A DNA stretch of 33,621 bases from JAIEPT01 sp038217425 (GCA_038217425.1 JBBQPM010000061.1:1-33621), one strand, 5' to 3'; counted from the first letter of the stretch, positions 7,616 through 15,908 are shown. Numbers and translations: made by a program. The notes: a model not told the origin generated them from the letters alone.

Positions 7616-8197
7616 ATGATTGAATGCCGTTACTGCCGGGCTCACTTTCGCACTCCGCCGGAGGAGATCGGCGCTCGCTGTCCCGAATGCCGGATGCCGC
7701 TCTTTGAGCGCACGGAGCGGCCGTCGGCGGAAATCGATCTCGGGCTGTGCGCCAATCACCCCAACGTCCCCGCGCAGGGCGAGTGCGGCCGATGTAAGAA
7801 GAAGATCTGCCTGGTGTGCCGATCGCGCTGGCACGACGAGACGATCTGTCCCGAGTGCATCCGCGTCTCCCTGGAAAAGCGCGAACTCCATCCGCGCGAC
7901 CTGCAGACCGACCTCGTGCGCAGCCAGCGCGGCTTCGCGCTGGCGGTTTTGGGTTGGTTCATTTTTCTGTCCGCCTGGGCGATTCTACTGAGGCAAACAG
8001 GCCCGCCCCCGATTCGCTGGAGCGTGAGCCTGACCCTGGTCGCGCTCATCCCGGCGCTCTTCGCGTTGGGGATCGGCGTCGTCCAGGTCATGTTTCGGCA
8101 AGGGGCGCCGCGCCTGGGGCTATCCACCATGATGATGTCGAGCGTCCAGGTCGGTTTGACGCTGGGGCTTCTCGTCGTCAATCTTCTGAGGAATTGA
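7616..8197 (+). CDS. Zinc-ribbon/B-box membrane protein, paralogue-like to the preceding gene
   Basis: A 193-aa protein that repeats the architecture of its upstream neighbour in shorter form. It has a ribbon at about 1-30 (IECRYCRAHF...CPECRMP) and a B-box-like finger at about 42-83 (CANHP, CGRCKKKICLVC, CPEC). Three predicted membrane helices follow, at about 104-123, 135-160 and 166-191. It starts 6 nt after the previous gene and ends 3 nt before the next, so it sits inside one transcript. The cysteine pairs would bind structural zinc. The partner, DNA, RNA or protein, cannot be inferred from sequence alone. No homologue of known function is recognised. Confidence 0.8.
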   Translation: MIECRYCRAHFRTPPEEIGARCPECRMPLFERTERPSAEIDLGLCANHPNVPAQGECGRCKKKICLVCRSRWHDETICPECIRVSLEKRELHPRDLQTDLVRSQRGFALAVLGWFIFLSAWAILLRQTGPPPIRWSVSLTLVALIPALFALGIGVVQVMFRQGAPRLGLSTMMMSSVQVGLTLGLLVVNLLRN

Positions 8198-8200
8198 TCC

Positions 8201-8806
8201 ATGTGCGAATCGCGCCGCCACGCTTTGCAACTCCCGGCGGGGAGTATCCGGGCCATCCACGTGATCGGCATCGTGGCGCTGGCGTGCGCCGTGTTGTGGA
8301 TTCCGTCGAAGACGCCGCTGCCGATGCCCCCGTTTCTCATCTACCTGCTTTTTCTGATGATCGGCCACTACTTCGCCGCCCATGGCGTATCGATGTCGCG
8401 GCAGCCGGGCGATCCTCGGCCGCTCAACTTGCCGGGCGGACTCATTCGGCTCTTTATCCTGGCGGCGCTGGGGGGTACCATCCTCTACCACTACCTGACG
8501 GACGCGGATCGGCTGCAAAAACACTTCGAGAACACGCTCAAGGTCGTGGGGGAACAGCCCTACGTGCCGCTCCTGCTTTTGGCAGGTTTCTTCGCCGGCG
8601 TCGTGGTCCGAACCGTCGTCGGCGCCTCGGCGCCGGCCTGGTTCCAGGATATCGAGGCCTGGATCTCGATCCTGGCGATGCTCGGGCTATTCGTCTCGCT
8701 CATTCTGCTCATCATCAATTCGCGGGAGAACGAGCCGTACTCGTATCCCGGTTGGGAGGGAGCGCTCGGCGCGATCATCGCGTTCTACTTCGGCGAACGT
8801 TCGTAA
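8201..8806 (+). CDS. Polytopic membrane protein of unknown function
   Basis: A 201-aa protein with about six hydrophobic segments (roughly 18-34, 42-62, 79-96, 121-140, 150-170, 185-198) and short charged loops. There are no cysteine fingers and no recognised catalytic motif. The start lies 3 nt after the previous stop, so it is the fourth gene of the 5916-8806 unit. A 118-bp gap with an inverted repeat separates it from the GTPase gene. Conserved-looking patches are GDPRPLNLPGG near 65-75 and EPYSYPGWEG near 180. Function unknown. Confidence 0.75.
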   Translation: MCESRRHALQLPAGSIRAIHVIGIVALACAVLWIPSKTPLPMPPFLIYLLFLMIGHYFAAHGVSMSRQPGDPRPLNLPGGLIRLFILAALGGTILYHYLTDADRLQKHFENTLKVVGEQPYVPLLLLAGFFAGVVVRTVVGASAPAWFQDIEAWISILAMLGLFVSLILLIINSRENEPYSYPGWEGALGAIIAFYFGERS

Positions 8807-8817
8807 CTCCGGCGCGC

Positions 8818-8888
8818 GGGGGCGTTAGTCCCCCGGAACTTGATGCTGTTGCAATGACTTGACCTACCGGGAGGCTAACGCCTCCCCC
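8818..8888. repeat. Imperfect inverted repeat (GGGGGNGCGTTAG...CTAACGCCTCCC family)
   Basis: The left arm 8818-8836 and right arm 8867-8888 are complementary with a few mismatches around a CTAACGCC/GGCGTTAG core. The element lies between the polytopic membrane gene and the GTPase gene. A related direct-repeat version (GGGGGRCTYACGCCRCCCC) sits inside the ribosomal operon at 26557-26615. It may be a REP-like element; its effect on readthrough is unknown. Confidence 0.75.
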
Positions 8889-8924
8889 GCTCGCCCTGGA
8901 ATTGATTTCACGAGACCCCCGACG

Positions 8925-10775
8925 ATGACGACTGAAATCGCCCACTCCGACCCCGTGCTGCGGACGTTGGCGCCGACCTTGCGCGAACTCGAAAAACAGC
9001 TCCGCCTGTGGCTCCCCGCCAAACATCCGCTGCCGCTCACCGCGCTGCAAAAAGGACTGCTCGGCGGCCTCGCCGACGATCTCCAGCGCCAGTCCGAAAC
9101 GCTCATCCAGGAACGCCCCACGCTCGTCGTCATGCTCATGGGAGGCACCGGCGTCGGCAAGTCGTCGCTGCTCAACGCTCTCGCCGGCGGCGCCATCGCC
9201 AACGCATCCTTCGCCCGGCCCACCACCCGCGATCCCGTCGTCTATCACCACCTCTCGCTCTCCCCGCTCAAGCTCGATCCCGCCTTGCAACTCTGCAAAC
9301 TCGCTTCCCACGAAAGGCCCCATCTCGAACACAAAATCATCGTCGATACCCCCGACGTCGACAGCAACGACCTGGGCAACCGCGAGAAGCTCATCCGCCT
9401 GCTCCCCATCGCCGACGTCGTCCTGTACGTCGGTTCGCAGGAGAAGTACCACGATCAGCTCGGCTGGGATTTGTTCTTGCAGCAGCGGAAACGCCGGGCG
9501 TTCGCCTTTGTGCTCAACAAGTGGGATCGCTGCCAACATCCGGGAGCGGCGGGGAGTCGGCCCGATCAAGATTGGCTGCGCGATCTCGAAGCCGAAGGCT
9601 TTCAGAATCCGCTCCTGTTCCGCACCTGCGCCCAGTACTGGATCGACCATCCCTGGCAGGACGTCGCCGAGGCGCCCCCCGTTCCCGTGGAAGGCGAACA
9701 GTTTCTCGACCTGGTCCGCTGGCTCGAGCAAGGGCTCAACCGACTGGAGATCGAGGCGATCAAGGCGCGCGGCATCGGTCAACTTTTGCAACAACTCCGC
9801 CAGGCGATGGATGAAAATTGTCCGCCGGATCTGACGGCCCAGGCGCAGCGGACGCAGGATTCGTGGGCCCGGCTCCTGCGCGACGAAGCGGGCGAGGACG
9901 CGCACATTCTCCTGGACGCGCTCGACCCGTACCAGAACGAGATCGAACGCCATTTCGCGGAAGAACGCCAACAGCACTTCAAGGGCGTGATGGGGACGTA
10001 CCTGCGCTTCTTCAATCGGCTCCGTTACGGCAAAGGCATTACGCTGCCGAAGTTCTCCGCGACGTCGCTCTTGCCGAGCTTGCCCAGGATCGAGGGGAAC
10101 AAGCCGATCCCGTTTCACCTGGCCAACTTCACCAAGGCGTGCAGCCTCGAAGCGGGCCAGCGCCATCTCGAATCCCGGCACAAGGCGCTCGCCAATCGCC
10201 TGCTCCTGGACGCCGAGAATCAGGGCGTGCCGCTCAAGCTGCTCACCGAGGCGACAGAGCAGGTGACGCAGCGCGACTGGAAGAATGGCCACGCGATGGC
10301 GATGATGGACACGCTGGGCGAGATGGAACAGATCTGGTCCAACCCGGTCGGCACGCGGCGGGTGCTGCACCGCTTCCTGGTGTTCCTGTCCGATTGGCTG
10401 CCGATGCTGACCTTGGCCGCGATGGGGACGAAGCTCTTATGGGATTACATGTATTTGCAGAAGACGTTCGCATTGAGCGATTTGGCGATCCCGTTCGGCG
10501 CGATGGCGATGGTGATCCTGGTGCTGCACGTTCTGATCGCGATCTTTTTGCCGCTGCGCTGGCAGGCGATCCGCGCGGATTACCAGGGCGCCCTTCAGGA
10601 CCGGCTCGAACGCGATTTGAACGCGGGGTACATCGGCTTGCCGACGAAACTCGCGGAGGAGTTGCTCGCCGATCGGCTCAAGACGCAGGAATTTCTGAAG
10701 GAGATCGACGAGGTGTTAACGTGGCTGGCGCAGCGCGAGGCGGCGGCGAGCGTGATGGGGCTTTACGGGAATTGA
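8925..10775 (+). CDS. Dynamin-like (TRAFAC) membrane GTPase
   Basis: A 616-aa protein with an N-terminal GTPase domain: P-loop GGTGVGKSS at 73-81, candidate switch-I Thr in FARPTTRDP at 97-104, DTPD at 141-144 and NKWD at 198-201. A long, mostly helical region follows (about 260-480, with many heptad-like stretches). Two membrane helices come next at about 484-506 and 521-544, then a helical tail. A GTPase head, helical stalk and membrane hairpin match bacterial dynamin-like proteins or membrane-bound Era-like GTPases. No KH domain is seen, so it is not Era or Der. The ATG at 8925 was chosen because an upstream in-frame extension would run through the repeat at 8867-8888. It probably acts at the inner membrane; its partners may be the preceding zinc-finger membrane proteins (inference). 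Confidence 0.85.
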   Translation: MTTEIAHSDPVLRTLAPTLRELEKQLRLWLPAKHPLPLTALQKGLLGGLADDLQRQSETLIQERPTLVVMLMGGTGVGKSSLLNALAGGAIANASFARPTTRDPVVYHHLSLSPLKLDPALQLCKLASHERPHLEHKIIVDTPDVDSNDLGNREKLIRLLPIADVVLYVGSQEKYHDQLGWDLFLQQRKRRAFAFVLNKWDRCQHPGAAGSRPDQDWLRDLEAEGFQNPLLFRTCAQYWIDHPWQDVAEAPPVPVEGEQFLDLVRWLEQGLNRLEIEAIKARGIGQLLQQLRQAMDENCPPDLTAQAQRTQDSWARLLRDEAGEDAHILLDALDPYQNEIERHFAEERQQHFKGVMGTYLRFFNRLRYGKGITLPKFSATSLLPSLPRIEGNKPIPFHLANFTKACSLEAGQRHLESRHKALANRLLLDAENQGVPLKLLTEATEQVTQRDWKNGHAMAMMDTLGEMEQIWSNPVGTRRVLHRFLVFLSDWLPMLTLAAMGTKLLWDYMYLQKTFALSDLAIPFGAMAMVILVLHVLIAIFLPLRWQAIRADYQGALQDRLERDLNAGYIGLPTKLAEELLADRLKTQEFLKEIDEVLTWLAQREAAASVMGLYGN

Positions 10776-10787
10776 TTTCGAAGCGCC

Positions 10788-11030
10788 GAAATTCGCCCCG
10801 GATGGGGCGACGGAAGGTAGGCACGGGTGGAGCGCAGCGTAACCCGTGGATTAATTGCCCCGGCAGGGGCAGAGGCGGCTACGAATTCGCAACGTACGGG
10901 ACTTTGGTACGCGACTGTCTCCTGCGCTCCTCCGGAGCGATTCGATTCCTTGACCTACCACGGGTTGCGCTTGCGCTCCAGCCGTGGCTACCCCCCGGAG
11001 CCCCATCCGGGGTTCGGTTGCGGCTACCCT
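10788..11030. repeat. Diverged copies of the CCACGGGTTGCGCTGCGCTC repeat, in inverted pair
   Basis: In 10788-10875 a GCCCCGGATGGGGC palindrome is followed by GGTAGGCACGGGTGGAGCGC and AACCCGTGGAT, matching the 274-511 elements. From about 10960 to 11030 the same core occurs in the opposite orientation, ending in CCCCGGAGCCCCATCCGGGG. The 300-bp gap 10776-11075 holds nothing else I recognise. Confidence 0.75.
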
Positions 11031-11075
11031 GTTCCGTGTCAGTTCGAAAACCCGATCCAACCTGACAATCGCAGT

Positions 11076-11792
11076 TCACCGAACGTCCCGTATCGTCACC
11101 GTGTAGTATCCCGTCCCGGGTTGCCCGCCGGGGCCGGGGGAGATCGAAAAACGCAGCGTCCCCGCCGCCCCCGCGCGCCCCGTAAAGCTCGGCCCGCCGC
11201 CTATCGGTTGCCCGCCTACGCTGATCGACAGTCGGCCATAACTCGGACTGTCCTTGTCCGTCTGAAACCCGGTCGGGCCCGTCGCTCGGCCCGCGACCGT
11301 AACCTGCCCCTCCGCCACGATCTGTAAACTCGCCCCCGGGTCGACCTCCAGACGCGTGTCGAGCGCCGGACCGGGATGGACCACGTACCGCGCCTGGCGC
11401 CAGTTCGTCCCGTCGAAGATGAAGTCCTCCCCCTTCTTGGCGACGTAGTCGAAACCTTGTATATCTTCTTTCATGCGAACAAATGCGTATCTGCCCGCTT
11501 CCACCTTCTTGGACCTCGAAGCGAAGACGACCGCATCCCTGCCGGTGCGGTGCTTCGCTTGAAATTCGTAGCTGAGGACGCGCTCCGCGTTGCCCGGCGT
11601 GAGCGTGATGCGAATGTTGCGGACCGGATCCCACGTGAACAACTCCTGCGCGAAGGCGCTGTCGAAGTCCGTGAGCAGCAGCCCGCCGTAGGGTTTTTCC
11701 TCATCGCCGGTCGTGTCGCTGGGGGGCGGCGGGGGACTGCTGCAGGCGGGGACGAACAGCAAGAACGGCAGGAGCAGGCAAACGCGTTTCAT
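11076..11792 (-). CDS. Secreted lipoprotein with a LecA/PA-IL-like C-terminal domain
   Basis: A 238-aa protein. A type II signal peptide ends in the lipobox VPAC with the lipidated Cys near residue 17, followed by a Ser/Pro linker. The start at ATG 11792 was chosen because it puts the signal peptide at the N-terminus. Residues about 35-140 form an unrecognised beta-rich domain. Residues about 150-238 follow the pattern of PA-IL (LecA) galactophilic lectins: PGASLQIVAEG, then YGRLSISVGG, TGRAGAAGTLRFSI, and a final GTGYYTVTIRD. The Ca/galactose loop of LecA (DxxGTYxNN) is replaced by GPGGQPGTG, so sugar binding through calcium may be lost. LecA assignment is by eye. The gene is divergent from the S9 peptidase across 92 bp. 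Confidence 0.72.
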   Translation of the reverse strand: MKRVCLLLPFLLFVPACSSPPPPPSDTTGDEEKPYGGLLLTDFDSAFAQELFTWDPVRNIRITLTPGNAERVLSYEFQAKHRTGRDAVVFASRSKKVEAGRYAFVRMKEDIQGFDYVAKKGEDFIFDGTNWRQARYVVHPGPALDTRLEVDPGASLQIVAEGQVTVAGRATGPTGFQTDKDSPSYGRLSISVGGQPIGGGPSFTGRAGAAGTLRFSISPGPGGQPGTGYYTVTIRDVR

Positions 11793-11884
11793 GGCAGCGC
11801 CGATTTTGAGTTGGGTGAACCGGGTTCCTCGGCATATTTTATCAAAATCGAGACGAATCCATCGGCCCCGATTCGGGAGATTCC

Positions 11885-13861
11885 ATGCGACCTCTGCTCC
11901 TGGCACTTGTGACGTTCCTGATCGGCCTCGGCGCCGCCTCGGGACAAGAGAAAAAGCTCCTCGCCGTCGAGGATCTGTATCTCGCCGAATCTTACGGCCC
12001 CACGCTCAAGGTTCCTGGGGAAAACAAGGAATACGCCCAGCGGACCTGGATCGACGCCAAGACGAAACAGGAACGCCACGCCCTGCGTCTCCGCGCCGGC
12101 ACCACCGTCGGCCCCGCGGAGAAGGGCGCCTTCGACGCGCGCCAGCCGACGCTCTCGCCCGACGGCAAATGGCTGGCGTTCGTCTCGACGCGCGCCCGGC
12201 CTGCCGGCTGGAAGCAGACGCCCAGCGTCTTCGCCGACTCGGATCCGGCCGTCGATATTTGGCTGCTGCCGACGAAAGGGGGCGACGCCATTCCGCTTGC
12301 CGGGCCCGATAAACCCTACGGTCGAGTCTTCCACGACGGCTTCTACGGACACCTCGCGTTTTCGCCCGACGGCAAACGCCTCGTCTTCGTCGCCGACGAC
12401 GGCAGCGATCCGCGCACCAAGGAGGAGATCGCCAACCACGTCGTCATCGACCGTCCCGACCAGGGCGAGGGCTACATGGGGTACGGCCCCGCGCAGATCT
12501 GGGTCGCGGTGCTCGACCCGGCGCCCGAGAAGTCGGCTGCCAAGAAAATCCTGCGCCTCACCAAGGACGACGTCTGGTACGGCGATCCGCACTGGTCGCC
12601 CAACAACGAAGACATCGCCGTGCACGCCAACAAGACCAAGGATCGCGAGTCGGTGCGCTACAGCCTGAACAAGAACTTCGACATCTACGTCATCAACGGT
12701 CCGACGCAAAAGCAGACGCAGGTGACGAAGGGTCCGGGCCCGGAAGTCTCGCCGAGATTTTCGCCCGACGGCACGAAGATCGCCTGTCTGAGCGGCCCGC
12801 GGAAAGGAGCGCATCGCGAGCTGCTGAATCTGCACATCATTTCGAAGGGGGACAAAGGCGCGTCGGAAAAGACGTTCGCGGACCACCACTCGGAGGGCAT
12901 CGACAAGACGCCGCACCCGGCGCCGATGTTTCCGCTACCGGAGAATTGCTGGCACAACGACGCCGCCATCGTCTACAACGCCGAGTCGGGCGTGCATACC
13001 GTGAAGGTCGCCGTCGATCTCACGTTCGGTAAGGCGCAGATCATTCCCGGAACGACCAAGATCGCGCTGCCGATCGGGCTCGAAAATCGGGTGCTGGGCG
13101 AGACCCGCGTCTTCACCTGGAAGAACGACAACTGGCTGCTGGAAAGCGTGCTGACCGTCCCGCCCGCGTCGGTCGCCAAGGCGCCGTACAAGATCGTCGT
13201 CTACCCGCACGGCGGACCGCATGGCCGGGCGGCGCTGAAGTTCGACCTCACCAATCAGATCCTCGCCGCCCAGGGGTATCTCGTCTTTCAGCCCAACTTC
13301 CGCGGCTCCAGCGGCATGTCGCAGAAGTTCATCGACGCCGACCGCTTCGACCTGGGGGGCGGCGACATGCGCGACATCCTCACCGGCATCGACGCTCTCG
13401 TCAAAGAGGGCCTCGCCGACAAAAATCAGCAATATCTCTACGGCACCAGTTACGGCGGGTTCATGACGACCTGGCTCGTCGGTCAAACCACGCAGTTCAA
13501 GGCCGGCGTCGCCATCAATCCCGTCACCGACCACACCATGATGTGGAGTCTCAGCGACATCCCCTCCTGGACCGAATGGGAGCTCGGCGGCAAACCGTGG
13601 GAGCAGCCGGAACGTTACCGTAAGATGAGCCCATTGACTTATGTCGAGAAGGTTTCGACGCCGACGCTTATCCTGCATTCGGAGAACGACCGCCGTTGCC
13701 CGCTGCCGATGGGGAAAGCGTACTATCGAGCCCTCGCGGCGCGGGGCGTGCCGACGCAGCTCGTCATCTATCCGGGCGAAGGGCACGGCATCCGCGGACC
13801 GCTGCACCGCGAGGACGTCCTGCGGCGCACGCTCGCCTGGTTCGCGGCCCACAGCAAGTGA
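11885..13861 (+). CDS. Secreted S9 family prolyl oligopeptidase-like serine peptidase
   Basis: A 658-aa exported peptidase. A signal peptide at about 1-20 ends ASG-QE. A TolB/PD40-type beta-propeller at about 60-320 carries repeated FSPDGKRLVF and FSPDGTKIAC blades. The C-terminal alpha/beta hydrolase domain has the catalytic triad Ser522 in GTSYGG, Asp602 in SENDRRCP and His634 in GEGHG. This fits dipeptidyl/acylaminoacyl peptidases that act on short peptides entering the propeller. It would act in the periplasm. The gene for a Tat-exported propeller protein starts 44 nt downstream, probably on the same transcript. A weak TTGGGT/TATTTT promoter with 18-bp spacing lies at 11811-11840. Confidence 0.93.
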   Translation: MRPLLLALVTFLIGLGAASGQEKKLLAVEDLYLAESYGPTLKVPGENKEYAQRTWIDAKTKQERHALRLRAGTTVGPAEKGAFDARQPTLSPDGKWLAFVSTRARPAGWKQTPSVFADSDPAVDIWLLPTKGGDAIPLAGPDKPYGRVFHDGFYGHLAFSPDGKRLVFVADDGSDPRTKEEIANHVVIDRPDQGEGYMGYGPAQIWVAVLDPAPEKSAAKKILRLTKDDVWYGDPHWSPNNEDIAVHANKTKDRESVRYSLNKNFDIYVINGPTQKQTQVTKGPGPEVSPRFSPDGTKIACLSGPRKGAHRELLNLHIISKGDKGASEKTFADHHSEGIDKTPHPAPMFPLPENCWHNDAAIVYNAESGVHTVKVAVDLTFGKAQIIPGTTKIALPIGLENRVLGETRVFTWKNDNWLLESVLTVPPASVAKAPYKIVVYPHGGPHGRAALKFDLTNQILAAQGYLVFQPNFRGSSGMSQKFIDADRFDLGGGDMRDILTGIDALVKEGLADKNQQYLYGTSYGGFMTTWLVGQTTQFKAGVAINPVTDHTMMWSLSDIPSWTEWELGGKPWEQPERYRKMSPLTYVEKVSTPTLILHSENDRRCPLPMGKAYYRALAARGVPTQLVIYPGEGHGIRGPLHREDVLRRTLAWFAAHSK

Positions 13862-13905
13862 GAATGCGTAGTATTTCCTGTAACTTCCTCTCTTCGAGTA
13901 CTCCC

Positions 13906-15312
13906 ATGATCCAACCGACACGTCGCACCTTTCTCGGCGCCGGCCTGGCGCTGGCCGCGCCGCTGGCATTCGCCGACCGCGCCAGCGCCCAACCGGCGGC
14001 CGATTATCCGCCCCCGCTCCCGGGCGCCAAGAATGGCGTGGTGACGCTCCGCTCCGACCGCTTCCTCGACGTCCCTGAAAACGTCGCCAAACTCGCCCGG
14101 CAAGAAGGCGCCGCCGCGTTCACCGTCGCCAAGGCCGCGCCGACCGTCGAACTCGCCTACCACGGCAACCTCGGCGAAAACGCCGCCGGCCGCCGACTCT
14201 GGTCTTCCTGGGGCGACATCTGCCTGGCACGCACCGGCATCGTCTACGTTGCCATCGGCGATCACGGCGACGACGTCGGCGGCGACGCCCGCTGCTTCCT
14301 CTACGCCTGGGATCCGCAGGCCAAGACCCTCACCCAGATCGTCGACATGAATCAAGTCATTCCCAAACAAAAAGGCCAGCCCTGCTGGTCCAAGGTGCAT
14401 GCCAAGATCGACGAAGCCGCCGACGGCAACATCTACTTCAGCTGCACGCTCAACGACGGCGCCCGGGCGATCCTGCCGCGCGTCACCTGGACCGAGCGCC
14501 TCCCCGGCGGGCAGCTCTACCGCTACGACCCGCGCAAACGCGAAACGACCGTCTTCGCCGACCTGCCGAAGCCGCGCTGCACGGCGACCTCGCTGTTGGA
14601 CCGCGAACGCAATGTGTGGTGGTGCAATCTCGAAGGGGGCGGCAACGCCCTGTGGGCGCTGAGCCTCGACACGAAGAAACCCGTGCACGTAGGCCAAGAC
14701 GGCTCGGTCGGCTTCAACCGTAACTTCGCCCTGGGGCGCGACGGTTCCGCCTACTTCAACGGGCCTCAAGGAAGTCTGTGGAAACACGACCGCGCCAAGA
14801 ACGTCACGGCCGCGACGCGCTCGAGCTTCGGCAAGTCGCCCGGCATGCGTGCTTCGACCCGCGAATCGAAGGAGGGCGCCATCTACGGCTCCACCCACAA
14901 TCCCGGCCAGCTCTGGCGCTACGTCACCGCCAAGGACGAACTCACCCTGCTCGGCCCCGCCTGGATGCTCGGCGATTACGTCACCGTCGCGGAGCTTTCG
15001 CCCGACGAGCGTTTCGTCTACTACTTGCCCGGAGCCCACGGCCAGGCGTTCCGCAGCGGCACGCCGATCTTGCAATACGAGATCGCCACCGCTCGCCGAA
15101 AGGTGCTCGGCTTCCTCGCGCCGCATCTGGAGCGCGAACTCGACTACATTCCCGGCGGCACGTATGGCATGAAAATCAGCGGCGACGGCTCGACCCTGTA
15201 CGTCAACTTCAACGGCCATCCGACGGACAAGCATCGCCCGAAGCACATCCGCCCGACTGGCTTCGGCCTGTGCGCCTTCGCGGCAATCCACATCCCCGCC
15301 GCGGAGCGGTGA
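13906..15312 (+). CDS. Tat-exported beta-propeller protein (streptogramin-lyase-like repeats), function unknown
   Basis: A 468-aa protein starting MIQPTRRTFLGAGLALAAP, a twin-arginine signal ending near ASA-QP (residue 29). The mature part has repeated blades such as GIVYVAIGDHGDD, GNIYFSCTLNDG, GGQLYRYDPRKRET, GSAYFNGPQGSLWKHD and GAIYGSTHNPGQLWRY. These resemble SMP-30/streptogramin-lyase (virginiamycin B lyase-like) propellers. A clear catalytic residue cannot be picked by eye, so an enzyme role is not claimed. The start at 13906 places the RR motif at the N-terminus; ATG 13864 would add 14 residues. The gene follows the S9 peptidase by 44 nt, so both may work on the same exported substrates. 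Confidence 0.75.
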   Translation: MIQPTRRTFLGAGLALAAPLAFADRASAQPAADYPPPLPGAKNGVVTLRSDRFLDVPENVAKLARQEGAAAFTVAKAAPTVELAYHGNLGENAAGRRLWSSWGDICLARTGIVYVAIGDHGDDVGGDARCFLYAWDPQAKTLTQIVDMNQVIPKQKGQPCWSKVHAKIDEAADGNIYFSCTLNDGARAILPRVTWTERLPGGQLYRYDPRKRETTVFADLPKPRCTATSLLDRERNVWWCNLEGGGNALWALSLDTKKPVHVGQDGSVGFNRNFALGRDGSAYFNGPQGSLWKHDRAKNVTAATRSSFGKSPGMRASTRESKEGAIYGSTHNPGQLWRYVTAKDELTLLGPAWMLGDYVTVAELSPDERFVYYLPGAHGQAFRSGTPILQYEIATARRKVLGFLAPHLERELDYIPGGTYGMKISGDGSTLYVNFNGHPTDKHRPKHIRPTGFGLCAFAAIHIPAAER

Positions 15313-15320
15313 TTCTTTTC

Positions 15321-15366
15321 TCCTCGTTTAGCGCTCGCAGAATCGTTTGCGAGCGCTAAACGAGGA
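15321..15366. repeat. Perfect 19-bp stem hairpin between convergent genes, possible bidirectional terminator
   Basis: 15321-15339 and 15348-15366 are exact inverted complements with an 8-nt loop. A/T tracts (TTTTC on the left, GAAAAT on the right) flank the stem, so it could end transcripts from both sides. It sits 8 nt after the propeller gene and 4 nt from the toxin stop codon. The first ten bases of the window (ACGAGGAAAA) match its right flank, which hints at a dispersed family cut by the window edge. Confidence 0.8.
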
Positions 15367-15370
15367 AAAT

Positions 15371-15673
15371 CTAGAAAGGCGCTCGCCGCGCCCAGTAACC
15401 TGGCCGGCGATGTTGGTGTGCGACGGCGACGATCCAGATTCGGTCTTCTTGATCGAAGTAAACAAGCATGTAGGCGAATCGGTGCAGCGGGCAAAAGCGT
15501 ACGCCCGAATCGTCTTCAATCGCGTACGCCAAAGGGTTCTCGCGAACTCGATCCAGCGCCGCTTCGAACTCGTTGCGGAACTCGCCGCCCAAACCGGCGC
15601 GTTGGGTTTCGTAGTATTCGAGCGCTTCCCAAAACTCAATTTCGGCATCTGCCTGTATCACGACGCGCTTCAT
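15371..15673 (-). CDS. ParE/RelE-family type II toxin
   Basis: A 100-aa protein of the ParE/RelE fold: an N-terminal IQADAEIEFWEALEYYETQ helix, a GLGGEFRNEFEAALDRVRENP helix, then strands with RFCPLHRFAYMLVYFDQEDRIWIVAVAHQHRRPGYW. The terminal HxxRxPxYW pattern is typical of ParE-like toxins, which poison gyrase; RelE-like members instead cleave mRNA on the ribosome. Sequence alone does not decide the target. The ATG overlaps the antitoxin stop by 4 nt (ATGA), the usual antitoxin-first operon. Confidence 0.88.
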   Translation of the reverse strand: MKRVVIQADAEIEFWEALEYYETQRAGLGGEFRNEFEAALDRVRENPLAYAIEDDSGVRFCPLHRFAYMLVYFDQEDRIWIVAVAHQHRRPGYWARRAPF

Positions 15674-15891
15674 GGAAAGCGCCCTCTCGCCTCCCTCAGG
15701 ACGTCCTCAATCGGTCGGCCGGCAGCGGCGCCAGTGCGAATTTCATCGAGTCGGCGATTGATCTCAGCACGCCAACTTTCTTGCGTTTGCTCTTGGTCTA
15801 AGGAAGCGAACAGCAGGTTCGCCAGTTCCTCCCGTTCCGCGATGGACAGATTATCAATCTTGGATTTAAGCTCAGCAACGGCTTCGGTCAT
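15670..15891 (-). CDS. Type II antitoxin (putative addiction module component family)
   Basis: A 73-aa protein of the small antitoxin family with the core LSIAEREELANLLFASLD and the C-terminal RRLDEIRTGAAAGRPIEDVLREAR. The second half would bind the toxin. The start at ATG 15891 follows a GGAGG Shine-Dalgarno; the longer frame from 15933 has none. The family's N-terminal half is helical rather than a clear ribbon-helix-helix, so DNA binding by the antitoxin is uncertain. It is the first gene of the toxin-antitoxin pair. Confidence 0.88.
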   Translation of the reverse strand: MTEAVAELKSKIDNLSIAEREELANLLFASLDQEQTQESWRAEINRRLDEIRTGAAAGRPIEDVLREARGRFP

Positions 15892-15895
15892 GGGA

Positions 15896-15908
15896 AACCT
15901 CCGAGGTT
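15896..15908. promoter_or_regulatory. 13-bp palindrome over the antitoxin ribosome-binding site
   Basis: On the minus strand AACCTC-G-GAGGTT forms perfect 6-bp arms, and the right arm contains the GGAGG Shine-Dalgarno of the antitoxin gene. It could be an operator for autorepression by the toxin-antitoxin complex. It could also be chance, because an SD and its complement make a short palindrome easily. Confidence 0.35.

Noticed and set aside
8775..10370. 531-aa minus-strand frame opposite the GTPase gene
   Set aside because: The plus strand has clear G1, G3 and G4 GTPase motifs; the antisense frame has none.
13768..15291. 507-aa minus-strand frame opposite the propeller gene
   Set aside because: The plus strand has a Tat signal and repeated blades; the antisense frame is a GC-driven shadow.
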